A DNA stretch of 64,000 bases from Stenotrophomonas sp. 364 (GTDB taxonomy: Bacteria > Pseudomonadota > Gammaproteobacteria > Xanthomonadales > Xanthomonadaceae), in the NCBI RefSeq assembly GCF_009832905.1, contig NZ_CP047135.1, positions 3,450,001 to 3,514,000 of the forward strand, written 5' to 3'. Each line of letters starts with the position of its first letter. Position 1 is the stretch's first letter. Of this stretch, positions 1-8,278 are shown in pieces. Below the pieces are notes generated by a model. That model was not told the origin of the DNA. It saw only the letters and a program-made list of their open reading frames with translations, and did no database searches. The translations under genes and the position numbers were made by a program.

Positions 1-1100
1 TGGGCGCGTGGCAGGTGCTGCTGCCGGCCACGGCGGCCGGCATGGGCTACCTGGTCTGGCGCCGGCGCTGGATGGCGGCCGCGCATTGGCTGGCCGCGCT
101 GGCCTTCGGGCTGGCGCTGACCAAGCTGCTGGGCGCCACGGTGCACGTGGTGCGCCCGCCGGATGCCAGCAGTGGCTTCGGCTTCCCGTCGGTGTCGGTG
201 ACCATGGCCACCATCATCTTCGGCTTCTTCGCCGTGCTGATCGCGCGCGAGCTGCCCGGGCGCACGCGCGTGTGGCCGTACCTGCTGTCGGGCATCGTGG
301 TGAGCCTGATCGGGTTTGCGCGGCTGTACCTGGGCGCGCATTGGCTGAGCGATGTCATCGGCGGCATGCTGTTCGGCATCTTTTGGCTGCTGGTGCTGGG
401 CATCGCCTACCGCCGCCGCTTCAACCGCTCGTTCTGGGTCAAGCCGGTGGCCTGGCTGTTCTACGGCGTGTTCGCCGTGGCCGCGCTCTGGTACGCGCCG
501 CGCAACATTCCGCTCAAGCTGGCGCGGTTCGAGCCGGCCCAGCCGGCCCCGGTGGACATGACGGCTGCGGCGTGGCTGCAGGACGCCTGGCGGGAGCTGC
601 CGGCGCGTCGCAACGAGTTCGATGACGACCAGCGCTGGCCGCTGGACGTGCAGGTGGCCGGCCCGCTGGCGCCGCTGCAGAAGCGCCTGGAGAGCCAGGG
701 CTGGCGCGTGCAGCCGCAGGCCGGGTGGGAACAGGCGCTGCTGATGCTCGACAAGTCCGCCACGCCCGACGAAGTGCCGGTGCTGCCGGCCACGCTGGAT
801 ACCCAGGTGGAGTCGCTGCTGATGCTGCGCGCGGGCAATGCGCCCAATGAGATCTTCGCGCTGCGCGTGTGGCCGGCGCCGGCGCGGCTGCAGCCGGGCA
901 ACCAGCCACTGTGGCTGGGCAGCGCGCAGACGCTGCATTACCAGCAGCATTTCCACCTGATCGGGATGTGGCGGCCGATGCGCGGCATCGACCCGTCGTT
1001 GAAGGCGGTGCGCGACGCGCTGGACGGCCTGCCGCAGCAGGTGGACACGCATCCGGAAACGCAGATGCCGGTGCTGCGGGTGCGCACGGACGCGGAGTGA
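1..1100 (+). CDS. PAP2 phosphatase with LssY C-terminal domain (5' end outside window)
   Basis: The frame is open from the window edge, so the start lies upstream; the first start codon visible is a GTG at 15. Several membrane helices carry a type-2 phosphatidic acid phosphatase core: K..RP (motif 1) and ARLYLGAHWLSD (motif 3, with the expected His and Asp). Motif 2, normally PSGH, reads FPSVSV and lacks its His. After a last helix at roughly residues 145-165 comes a soluble domain of about 200 residues that resembles LssY C-terminal domains. Family members act at the inner membrane on lipid phosphates such as undecaprenyl pyrophosphate, and many carry an N-terminal DedA domain, which here would lie off the window. 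With motif 2 altered, activity cannot be assumed. Confidence 0.75.
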   Translation, partial: GAWQVLLPATAAGMGYLVWRRRWMAAAHWLAALAFGLALTKLLGATVHVVRPPDASSGFGFPSVSVTMATIIFGFFAVLIARELPGRTRVWPYLLSGIVVSLIGFARLYLGAHWLSDVIGGMLFGIFWLLVLGIAYRRRFNRSFWVKPVAWLFYGVFAVAALWYAPRNIPLKLARFEPAQPAPVDMTAAAWLQDAWRELPARRNEFDDDQRWPLDVQVAGPLAPLQKRLESQGWRVQPQAGWEQALLMLDKSATPDEVPVLPATLDTQVESLLMLRAGNAPNEIFALRVWPAPARLQPGNQPLWLGSAQTLHYQQHFHLIGMWRPMRGIDPSLKAVRDALDGLPQQVDTHPETQMPVLRVRTDAE

Positions 1101-1124
1101 CGCAGGAGCCGGTCCACGCATGAC

Positions 1125-1206
1125 GTAGTGCCGGGTTCTACCCGGCAGGTGCGGGTAGGTGCGGATGCATTGTTGCGTCAAGCAGCGGGGCAGCGCCCCG
1201 CGCTAC
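1125..1206. repeat. Pair of SMAG/GTAG-type REP palindromes in opposite orientation
   Basis: GTAG followed by TGCCGGG/CCCGGCA lies at 1125-1147 on the plus strand. A second unit, GTAG followed by a GCGGGGC/GCCCCGC palindrome, ends at 1206 on the minus strand. A stem with GTAG at one foot is the mark of the SMAG REP class of Stenotrophomonas. The TAG of the second unit (1203-1205) is the stop codon of the neighbouring LON-domain gene. Confidence 0.7.
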
Positions 1207-1798
1207 GCGGGGGGTGTCAGGTCGGGGATCCAGGCCAGCAGGTGCTGCAGGCGCTGGTGGGGGTCGTCCTGCTGCAGCAGCTGCAGGCGCTGCGGCTCGT
1301 CCAGTGGCAGTAGTTCGGCCAGGCGCCAGCCTACCCAGGCAGCCTGCTCCAGCTGGGCCGGATGGGTCGGGGCGAAGGCCGCGCCGGCCTGTTCGACGAT
1401 GTGCTCCAGCACGGTGGCCAGCAGCGCGTGTTCCGGGCGCAGTTCGTCGTCGTGGTCGGGGGTGCCCATTCCACGTCGGCCAGCACCAGCCCGTTGTCGC
1501 GGATGCGCGTGCGCAGCACATGGAAGCGACGCTGGCCGCGCAGGCGCAAGACCAGCACGCCGTCGGCGCCCACGTCGAAATCCTCGACGCGCGCTTCCAC
1601 GCCATAGGCCGCCGGCACCGCCGGCGACCCCACTTCATCGCCATCCAGAATCAGGCAGACGCCGAACGGGATGTTCTGGCGGCTGCACTCGCGCAGCATG
1701 TCCAGGTAGCGACGTTCGAACACGCGCAGGCCCAGCGCGGCGCCAGGCAGCAGCACCACGTGCAGCGGGAACAACGGCAGCGACGCGGTATCGGTCAT
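1203..1798 (-). pseudogene. LON-substrate-binding-domain protein, frameshifted
   Basis: From the ATG at 1798 the protein begins with the hallmark of the LON N-terminal fold (LPLFPLHVVLLPGA, then VFERRYLDM) and stays in frame to about VLADVEW near 1470. The homologous continuation (GTPDHDDELRPEHALL, ending PDLTPPA) is in another frame. One extra C in the CCC at 1465-1467 would join the halves into about 198 residues, normal for stand-alone LON-domain proteins. Without it, the upstream frame runs on as unrelated Thr/Arg/Pro-rich sequence. It lies 19 nt downstream of mpl, probably in the same transcript. It could be a real inactivating mutation or a sequencing error. The role of these stand-alone domains is not established. 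Confidence 0.75.
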
Positions 1799-1817
1799 GG
1801 CCTGGGGCGTGCCCGCC

Positions 1818-3182
1818 TCATCCCTGCTGCAGCTGCGCCAGGAAGCGCCGCGGGGCGCCGTCGAAGCCGCCGTTGGACATGAACACGACATGGTCGCCGG
1901 GGGCTGCGATCTCGCCCAACCGCGCGAGCAACGCATCGGTGTCGGGCACGGCGTGGGCCTGCCCCCGCACGGCGGCGACCACACCGGCCGCATCCCACGC
2001 CAGTTCCGGGCGGTGCAGGAACACCACCGCATCGGCCAGGTCCAGCGACGGCGCCAGCGCTTGGGCATGCGCGCCCAGCCGCATCGAATTGCTGCGCGGT
2101 TCCATCGCCACCACGATGCGCGCGGCACCGACCTTGGCACGCAGCCCTTCCAGCGTGGTGTGGATGGCGGTGGGGTGATGGGCGAAGTCGTCGTAGACGG
2201 TGATGTCCTGCGCCTGCCCGATCACTTCCAGGCGGCGTTTGACGCTGCGGAAACGGGCCAGCGCCGGGATCACCGTGCCCAGCTCCACCCCGACCGCGTG
2301 CGCGGCGGCCAGTGCCGCCAGCCCGTTGAGCACGTTGTGGCGGCCCAGCAGGGGCCAGCGCACTTCGCCTACGCGCTTGCCACGGTAATGCACCACGAAC
2401 GCGCTGCCGTCGGCGTTGACCAGTTCGGCATGCCATTCCAGCGACGGATCGAAGCCGAAGCGCTCCACCGGGGTCCAGCAGCCCATCGCCAGCACCTGCG
2501 ACAGGTAGGCATCCTCGCCATTGACGATCAGGCGGCCGCGCGCGGGCACGGTGCGTACCAGATGGTGGAACTGGCGCTGGATCGCGGCCACGTCCGGGAA
2601 GATGTCGGCGTGGTCGTATTCCAGGTTGTTGAGAATGGCCACCAGCGGCCGGTAGTGCACGAACTTGCTGCGCTTGTCGAAGAAGGCCGTGTCGTACTCG
2701 TCGGCCTCGACCACGAACTCTCGCCCGCTGCCCAGGCGCGCCGACACGCCGAAGTCTTCGGCCACGCCACCGATCAGGAAGCCCGGCTCGCGCCCGGCCG
2801 CCTGCAGCAGCCAGGTCAGGATGGTGGTGGTGGTGGTCTTGCCATGGGTACCGGCCACGGCCAGCGTGTCACGCCCCGGCAAAACCTGTTCGGACAACCA
2901 CTGTGCACCGGAAATGTAGCGTTGGCCGGCGTCGAGCACCGCTTCCACCGCCGGATTGCCGCGCGACAGCGCATTGCCGACGATCACTTCATCGCAGTCC
3001 GCGGCGACACTGTCGGCGCGGTAGCCCGGATCCAGTGCGATGCCGAGCTGTTCCAGCTGGGTCGACATCGGCGGATAGATCGCCTGGTCGCTGCCATGCA
3101 CCGCATGGCCCAGTTCGCGCGCCAGCGCGGCCACGCCGCCCATGAAGGTGCCGGCGATACCAAGGATATGAATCTTGCTCAT
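1818..3182 (-). CDS. mpl: UDP-N-acetylmuramate:L-alanyl-gamma-D-glutamyl-meso-diaminopimelate ligase
   Basis: Cytoplasmic ATP-dependent ligase that joins recycled murein tripeptide to UDP-MurNAc, a shortcut in peptidoglycan recycling. The 454-residue protein starts MSKIHILGIAGTFMGG, the Rossmann-like N-terminal domain of Mur ligases. It carries the P-loop GTHGKTTTT near residue 110 and the VEADEYDTAFFDKRSKF segment of the central domain. YDDFAHHPTAI marks the Mpl/MurC C-terminal domain. Length matches E. coli Mpl (457). The LON-domain gene follows closely on the same strand. Confidence 0.95.
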   Translation of the reverse strand: MSKIHILGIAGTFMGGVAALARELGHAVHGSDQAIYPPMSTQLEQLGIALDPGYRADSVAADCDEVIVGNALSRGNPAVEAVLDAGQRYISGAQWLSEQVLPGRDTLAVAGTHGKTTTTTILTWLLQAAGREPGFLIGGVAEDFGVSARLGSGREFVVEADEYDTAFFDKRSKFVHYRPLVAILNNLEYDHADIFPDVAAIQRQFHHLVRTVPARGRLIVNGEDAYLSQVLAMGCWTPVERFGFDPSLEWHAELVNADGSAFVVHYRGKRVGEVRWPLLGRHNVLNGLAALAAAHAVGVELGTVIPALARFRSVKRRLEVIGQAQDITVYDDFAHHPTAIHTTLEGLRAKVGAARIVVAMEPRSNSMRLGAHAQALAPSLDLADAVVFLHRPELAWDAAGVVAAVRGQAHAVPDTDALLARLGEIAAPGDHVVFMSNGGFDGAPRRFLAQLQQG

Positions 3183-3299
3183 GCGGTGGATTGTGACCGA
3201 TCACCTGCGACTGTGGATATTGTCGTCAGACAATTGCCCAGATGCATGTAGGAAAAATACTCGCGGTGTCGGGGAATCCCCGATAGCGATGTAGTGTGA

Positions 3300-3455
3300 A
3301 GACAGACACAATTCAGGTGGCCAGCCGCAGCACCCCATTGGTCCTACTCCCCAAGAGGCCATCCCCAGGGGAGCTCATGCTGCGGGGCTCTGAGCAAGCC
3401 CGTCCGCTGGCACCTTAAACCACACGCCTGGCCCCTTGGGGCCGGGCGTGTGCGT
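3300..3455 (+). ncRNA. Putative structured small RNA with C-rich loops (mpl-adk intergenic)
   Basis: The 313-nt gap between mpl and adk has no convincing ORF but folds strongly by eye. GTG-G-CCAGC (3317-3325) pairs with GCTGGCAC (3406-3413), CCGCAGCA (3325-3332) with TGCTGCGG (3378-3385), and CTCCCC (3347-3352) with GGGGAG (3368-3373). A 3' hairpin follows at 3421-3450. Three CCCCA motifs lie in or beside unpaired stretches, a trait of C-rich-loop sRNAs of xanthomonads such as sX13; I cannot say it is one of those. Strand is a guess, since most helices would also form on the minus strand. A weak promoter-like TTGCCC lies near 3236. It could instead be an untranslated leader or a REP-like remnant. 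Confidence 0.4.
3421..3453. terminator. Hairpin between adk and mpl, possible bidirectional terminator
   Basis: CACACGCC-t-GGCCCC, loop TT, then GGGGCC-g-GGCGTGTG. The stem is long, but only GTTT follows on each strand. A second perfect hairpin, GGCGCTGCC-gg-GGCAGCGCC, lies closer to the adk stop at 3471-3490. Termination efficiency cannot be judged. Confidence 0.4.
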
Positions 3456-3495
3456 TTACAGGCCCGGCGGGCGCTGCCGGGGCAGCGCCATCGGT

Positions 3496-4059
3496 TCAGC
3501 CGTGGATCGCCGCGCGGATGCGCGCTTCCACGTCGTCCAGCTCACCCACGCCATCCACGCGCGCCAGAGTGCCGCGACCGGCGTAGAAATCGACCACCGG
3601 GGCGGTCTGGTCGTTGTAGACCTGCAGGCGCTGGCGCACCGATTCGGGATTGTCGTCGGCGCGGCCCTGTTCGGCGGCGCGGCCGGCAATGCGCTCGACC
3701 AGTAGTTCGGTCGGCACGTCCAGCTGCACCACCGCATCCAGCGGCTGACCGATCTTCACCAGCAGGGTGTCCAGCGCGTTGGCCTGGGCCACGTTGCGCG
3801 GGTAACCATCAAGGATGAAGCCGTTGGCCACGTCGGCCTGGCCCAGGCGCGATTCGAGCATGCCCAGCAGGATGTCGTCGGACACCAGGTTGCCGGCATC
3901 CATCACAGCCTTGGCCTGCTTGCCCAGCTCGGTGCCTGCGGCCACTTCGGCACGCAGCAGGTCGCCTGTGGAAATGTGCGCAATCGACAGATGTTCCTTC
4001 AGGCGCGTCGCCTGTGTCCCCTTGCCCGAACCGGGCGGTCCCAACAGAACCAATCGCAT
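3496..4059 (-). CDS. adk: Adenylate kinase (short form)
   Basis: Catalyses ATP + AMP to 2 ADP in the cytoplasm. The protein from the ATG at 4059 begins MRLVLLGPPGSGKGTQ, with the P-loop directly at the N-terminus as in all adenylate kinases, so upstream in-frame codons to 4143 are not needed. The AMP-binding segment (STGDLLR) and FILDGYPRN follow. The lid is the short type (GRADDNPESVRQRL) without the extra zinc-type domain, giving 187 residues against 214 in E. coli. It is divergent from pfp, with about 140 bp between the starts. Confidence 0.96.
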   Translation of the reverse strand: MRLVLLGPPGSGKGTQATRLKEHLSIAHISTGDLLRAEVAAGTELGKQAKAVMDAGNLVSDDILLGMLESRLGQADVANGFILDGYPRNVAQANALDTLLVKIGQPLDAVVQLDVPTELLVERIAGRAAEQGRADDNPESVRQRLQVYNDQTAPVVDFYAGRGTLARVDGVGELDDVEARIRAAIHG

Positions 4060-4197
4060 CAACCTGACTCCAACTTGGTAAAAAAATGGAAGGGCGCGCG
4101 CCCCGGGATTGTCCACAATCACGCTGCACCGCAATACGCGCACTTTACCCCATACCGGTAATGTCTCTGCAATGTCCTTCCCCCACCCCCAGGTGAA

Positions 4198-5460
4198 ATG
4201 ATGTCCAAAGGTACCCTGCTCTACGCCCAGTCAGGCGGCGTCACCGCCGTGATCAATGCCACCGCCTCGGCGGTGATCAGCACCGCTCGAGCCAAGGGAA
4301 TCAAGGTCTTGGCCGCGCGCAACGGCATTCTTGGCGCGCTCCGCGAAGACCTGATCGACACCACGAAGGAGTCGGCGGCGGCCATCGCCGCACTGGCCCA
4401 CACCCCGGGCGGCGCCTTCGGCTCGTGCCGCTACAAGCTCAAGTCGCTCGAGGCCGACCGGGGCAAGTACGAACGCCTGCTGGAGGTCCTGCGCGCCCAC
4501 GACGTGCGCTGGTTCCTCTACAACGGCGGCAACGACTCGGCCGACACCGCCTGGAAGGTCTCCCAGCTGGCCAAGGCCTTCGATTACGACCTCACCTGCA
4601 TCGGCGTGCCCAAGACCATCGACAACGACCTGGCGGTCACCGACACCTGCCCGGGCTTCGGCTCGGCGGCAAAGTACACCGCGGTGTCGGTGCGCGAGGC
4701 GGCGCTGGACGTGGCGGCCATGGCGGAAACCTCGACCAAGGTGTTCGTCTATGAGGCCATGGGCCGGCATGCCGGCTGGCTGGCGGCGGCGGCCGGCCTG
4801 GCCGGGCAAGGCCCCGACGATGCCCCGCACATCATCCTGTTGCCCGAGCGCGCCTACAACGAAGCCGCTTTCCTGGCCAAGGTCAAGCAGGTGGTCGAGC
4901 GCGTGGGCCATTGCGTGGTAGTGGCCTCCGAAGGCATCCAGACCGCGGACGGGACGTTCGTGGCCGATGCCGGCGGCGGCAAGGATTCGTTCGGGCATAC
5001 CCAGCTGGGCGGCGTGGCCTCGCAGCTGGCCGCCCGGGTCAAGGACACGCTGGGCTACAAGGTGCACTGGACGCTGCCCGACTACCTGCAGCGCTCGGCG
5101 CGCCACATTGCCTCCAGGACCGACTGGGAGCAGGCGCAGGCGGTCGGCAAGGCGGCGGTGCAGTTTGCGCTGAAGGGCCACAACGCGGTGATGCCGGTGA
5201 TCGTGCGCAGCAGCGACGCGCCCTACCGCTGGAAGATCGAGGCTGCGCCCCTGCACAAGGTGGCCAACCACGAGAAGAAGATGCCGGCCGGCTTCATCCG
5301 CAAGGACGGCTTCGGCATCACCGCCAAGGCCCGGGCCTACCTGTCACCGCTGATCAAGGGCGAGGCGCCCCTGCCCTACGGTGCCGATGGGCTGCCGAAG
5401 TACGTGACGCTCAAGAACGTGGGCGTGAAGAAGAAGCTGCCGGCCTGGCAGGAAGGCTGA
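4198..5460 (+). CDS. pfp: Pyrophosphate-dependent 6-phosphofructokinase
   Basis: Phosphorylates fructose 6-phosphate to the 1,6-bisphosphate with PPi as donor, reversibly, in place of ATP-PfkA. The protein has 420 residues. Near the N-terminus is AQSGGVTAVINATA. NGGNDSADTAWK has Asp/Asn where ATP enzymes have the GGDGS phosphate loop, the accepted sign of PPi use. PKTIDNDLAVTD is the substrate/catalytic segment, and MGRHAGWLA the sugar-phosphate segment. The start is either of two adjacent ATGs (4198, 4201) after AGGTGA. hppA and ppa lie nearby. Confidence 0.93.
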   Translation: MMSKGTLLYAQSGGVTAVINATASAVISTARAKGIKVLAARNGILGALREDLIDTTKESAAAIAALAHTPGGAFGSCRYKLKSLEADRGKYERLLEVLRAHDVRWFLYNGGNDSADTAWKVSQLAKAFDYDLTCIGVPKTIDNDLAVTDTCPGFGSAAKYTAVSVREAALDVAAMAETSTKVFVYEAMGRHAGWLAAAAGLAGQGPDDAPHIILLPERAYNEAAFLAKVKQVVERVGHCVVVASEGIQTADGTFVADAGGGKDSFGHTQLGGVASQLAARVKDTLGYKVHWTLPDYLQRSARHIASRTDWEQAQAVGKAAVQFALKGHNAVMPVIVRSSDAPYRWKIEAAPLHKVANHEKKMPAGFIRKDGFGITAKARAYLSPLIKGEAPLPYGADGLPKYVTLKNVGVKKKLPAWQEG

Positions 5461-5617
5461 GCCCCTCCGGCGGGCGGCGCGTCCCTTGGGCGTGCCACCC
5501 GCCGGCAATTGCGGCGCGCCGGGACGCCCCATACAATCGCGCCGAGCCGGCAGGACATGCGGGCTTTTGCACCCGCAACCCATTCCGCACCTGCGTGCGA
5601 TGACAAGGACCGTACTG

Positions 5618-6415
5618 ATGAAGCGCCACACCCTGATTTCCCTGCTGCTGCTCACCGCAGCGGCGCCCGCCTTTGCCGATACCTGCGAAAGCAGCTTCCA
5701 GAAGAAGGGCAACCCCCTGTCCGGCACCACCTATACCGCCTCGGTGACCGTGCCTGAGCTGACCGTCAAGAGCGCGATCGGCCAGATGAACGTGATCGCC
5801 AAGGGCAACAACATGGACGTGTTGAGCTCGGACGTGGAAAACGGCGCGATGCTGATCGAAGATCCGCAGACGGCGATGCACAAGACCATTCCGATCATCA
5901 TCAGCGCCACCAGCGAGGGCCGCACCGGCACCGTGGCGATGACGGTCAAGCTCAACCCCGGCGCCTTCGCCAAGGCCGATTCGATCCGCGCCGAGATGTG
6001 CAAGATGCTCACCCAGGTAAAGCCCGGCAAGGCCGGCGAGCAGCTCGCCGCGTCCACGCCGAAGGCCTCCACGGTGAACATTTCGGCCAGCGATTTCGGG
6101 TTCCAGCTGCGCACGCAGAACAAGGACAACCCCGCCGCGATCGAACCGCGCTACAAGGGCAAGATCTACTCGATCACCGGCCGGGTCAACGGCGTGCTCA
6201 AGAGCGGCGGCACCTACAACACCGGCTTCGAGCTGCCCAACGGCTCCGGTGGCATCGACTTCGAAAGCGTGGCCATCACCTGCGCGTTCGCGCCGAGCCA
6301 GGCCGCCTTCGCGCTGGCGTTGCGCCCGAAGGAAAAGGTCACCCTGGTCGGCGTGGTCGACCATTACGACCAGATCGGCCGCGTGCTGTGGCTGAAGGAC
6401 TGCAAGGGCAACTGA
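5618..6415 (+). CDS. Exported protein with tRNA_anti-like (OB-fold) C-terminal domain
   Basis: A 265-residue protein. The ATG at 5618 is preferred because AAGGA lies 9 nt upstream and it begins a clean signal peptide (MKRHTLISLLLLTAAAPAFA, cut before DTCES). The mature part has a 120-residue N-terminal region of unknown type. A C-terminal half follows with ISASDFGFQLRTQNKD, YKGKIYSITGRV and KVTLVGVVDHY, the pattern of OB-fold tRNA_anti-like lipoprotein domains. Cysteines at the start of the mature protein and near the end (CAF, DCKGN) may form disulfides. The function is unknown. A strong terminator follows. Confidence 0.6.
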   Translation: MKRHTLISLLLLTAAAPAFADTCESSFQKKGNPLSGTTYTASVTVPELTVKSAIGQMNVIAKGNNMDVLSSDVENGAMLIEDPQTAMHKTIPIIISATSEGRTGTVAMTVKLNPGAFAKADSIRAEMCKMLTQVKPGKAGEQLAASTPKASTVNISASDFGFQLRTQNKDNPAAIEPRYKGKIYSITGRVNGVLKSGGTYNTGFELPNGSGGIDFESVAITCAFAPSQAAFALALRPKEKVTLVGVVDHYDQIGRVLWLKDCKGN

Positions 6416-6440
6416 GCCCGGCCAGCGTCGCGTGATACCC

Positions 6441-6474
6441 AAGCCCGGACCGGCCCTGCCGTCCGGGCTTTTTC
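6441..6474 (+). terminator. Rho-independent terminator after the OB-fold protein gene
   Basis: AAGCCCGGAC, 10-nt loop, GTCCGGGCTT then TTTC. The stem is perfect and runs into a short T tract 25 nt after the stop codon. Confidence 0.85.
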
Positions 6475-6623
6475 ATGGGCGCGCAGGGTACTGGACGACC
6501 TGCGGGGGCTGGCCTCATGCTCCGCACACGATCCGGGTGGGGGTGGTGCCATCGGCACTGCACCGGGTCGCCAGGCGGCGGGCGCACGGGTGCGTCCGCT
6601 TCATGCAACCAGGGGAAGAAACC

Positions 6624-7616
6624 ATGCACAGAATGGTGTGGGTTGGCGCGCTGCTGCTCGTTGTCGGGCAGGCGGCAGGCAAGGAAAAGATGATCCCGCT
6701 GTCGGCACAGGACGCCGAAGCGCTGCGCGGAAAAACGGTGGCACTGACACAGCACGAACCGCCGTCGTTCATGGCGATGACCGCCGGCAAGGCGTCGTTT
6801 GCGCTGTTCGGCGCAGCGGCGATGGCCAGCGCAGGCAACGAGCTGGTGCGGCAGAACGGGGTAGCCGACCCGGCCGGGCTGGTCCGTGACCAGTTGGGGG
6901 GCGCGCTGGGCCAGGCATTCGGCGCGCAGCTGCTGCCGCTGGATGCCACGCCGACCAAGGCGGTGAAGCCGGCCGAACTGGCCAGACTGCATGCCGATGC
7001 CGACTACGTGCTGGACGTGCGCTCAGGCGGCTGGAACTACGCCTACTTCGCCACACAGTGGGGCCGGTACTGGGTCGGCTACAGCGTGCAGGTGATGCTG
7101 GTGGAGACCGCCAACAAGCGGGTCGTGTCGAATCTGGCGTGTTCGGCCAACACCATCAACGACGGTGAACCGCCTACCCGCGAGGCACTGCATGCCGACC
7201 AGGCGCGCCTGCTCAAACACGTGACCGCCGCGCTGGGCGCACGTTGCGTGCAGCTGCTGGGGCGGGAACAGTTCCGGCTGACCGCCGCACACATGCCGGT
7301 GCTGCCGCCTGCGCTGGCCAATACCCTGCGCCCCGGCACCGCGCCGGCAACGCTGACCGCCGCGACCGACCCCCCTGCTCCCGCTGCCGAACCGCTTACC
7401 GACAGCGGCCACGTGGAGGTGGCGACGCCCGCCGTGGCCGCCGATGGCGACACCTCCCAAGCGGTGCAGACCGTCGCGGTGGTGGAACAGGCCCCCGTGC
7501 CGGGCGTAGCACAACCGGTTGCCCCGGCACCGGCCGGTCCTGCAGACCCTGCGCCTGCGGCGACGGGGTCCGGCGGCACCAACTGGCGGCAATGGTCGAC
7601 GCGCGGCGGGCTGTAA
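6624..7616 (+). CDS. Exported hypothetical protein with Pro/Ala-rich C-terminal tail
   Basis: A 330-residue protein. The ATG at 6624 has AGGGGAAG 6 nt upstream. It opens with a short signal peptide (MHRMVWVGALLLVVGQAAG). A small hydrophobic stretch, SFALFGAAAMASAG, lies around residue 60, and an ordered region containing DYVLDVRSGGWNYAYF and WVGYSVQVMLVE reaches about residue 215. After residue 235 the sequence becomes Ala/Pro/Val-rich low complexity and ends GTNWRQWSTRGGL. I do not recognise a family. It lies between a terminator and the convergent gene at 7670. A hairpin (CCGGcTCCGGGCG/CGCCCGGAaCCGG) sits in the convergent gap at about 7629-7660. Confidence 0.55.
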   Translation: MHRMVWVGALLLVVGQAAGKEKMIPLSAQDAEALRGKTVALTQHEPPSFMAMTAGKASFALFGAAAMASAGNELVRQNGVADPAGLVRDQLGGALGQAFGAQLLPLDATPTKAVKPAELARLHADADYVLDVRSGGWNYAYFATQWGRYWVGYSVQVMLVETANKRVVSNLACSANTINDGEPPTREALHADQARLLKHVTAALGARCVQLLGREQFRLTAAHMPVLPPALANTLRPGTAPATLTAATDPPAPAAEPLTDSGHVEVATPAVAADGDTSQAVQTVAVVEQAPVPGVAQPVAPAPAGPADPAPAATGSGGTNWRQWSTRGGL

Positions 7617-7669
7617 CTGCACCCGCTACCGGCTCCGGGCGCGCAATCGCCCGGAACCGGCACCGCCCA

Positions 7670-8173
7670 TTACCGGCAGGCGGTGCCTTCCACTTTCAGC
7701 TGTGCGGCGAACATCGGGATCTGTGCGATCTTGCCGGCGGCCGCCTGCTTCTTGGCGTCCTCCAGGTAGATACGCGACTGGCCTTGGCCGTCCAGTTCGG
7801 CCTTCTGCGCCACCGGCATGCGCCACACACGCACCACCGCCTGCTGCGCCGGACACGCGGCGCTCGGCACGCGGATCACGTCGTTGAGCTTCCAGCCTTT
7901 GGCTTCGCTGGGCTGGGCCTTGTCGAAATCGACGAAGCGGGCACGCGGCTGGCACTGCTCGCTGGTGCGTACCACGGCAAATTTGTACGGCTGTGTGGCA
8001 TCGGCGGTGAACATGCCCTCCAGCCGTGCACAGGCTTCGGGAATCTGGCGCAGCGTATGGGCCGCGCCCACCGCCTGCGGCGCACCGACGGCGCGTTTCA
8101 GTTCCGGAGTTTCAGTGGCGCTGGCGGCTACGGCAGGCAGCAGGGCCAGCCAGAGCAGGTAACGGGTGGACAT
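7670..8173 (-). CDS. Small exported hypothetical protein
   Basis: A 167-residue protein. The ATG at 8173 follows a GGAG and starts a signal peptide (MSTRYLLWLALLPAVAASA). The mature sequence has three or four cysteines (EACARL, SEQCQPR, AACPAQQ, GTACR at the C-terminus) that could pair in the periplasm, plus conserved-looking segments KFAVVRTSEQC and VRVWRMPV. I do not assign a family. It is convergent with the exported protein gene at 6624-7616 and is followed upstream by the repeat-rich gap before hppA. Confidence 0.6.
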   Translation of the reverse strand: MSTRYLLWLALLPAVAASATETPELKRAVGAPQAVGAAHTLRQIPEACARLEGMFTADATQPYKFAVVRTSEQCQPRARFVDFDKAQPSEAKGWKLNDVIRVPSAACPAQQAVVRVWRMPVAQKAELDGQGQSRIYLEDAKKQAAAGKIAQIPMFAAQLKVEGTACR

Positions 8174-8278
8174 GGCGGAACTCCAGGCGCTGGGGATGGG
8201 CCGAGGCTGCCAGTAGGTGGCTGAACGGCGTGGCAAGGCGTGCCATCAACGCCTAGGGGATCCAGACGACTGGAACCA

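Noticed and set aside
1203..1798. Programmed ribosomal frameshift in the LON-domain gene
   Set aside because: There is no slippery heptamer, stimulatory pseudoknot or internal SD-like signal at the shift. A point deletion or sequencing error is simpler.
3300..3490. 6S RNA (ssrS)
   Set aside because: A loose likeness exists (TGAGC, CCTTAAA, a hairpin, then TTACAG in 6S order). However, the long closing stem and central bubble cannot be drawn, and the usual zapA/ygfA neighbours are absent.
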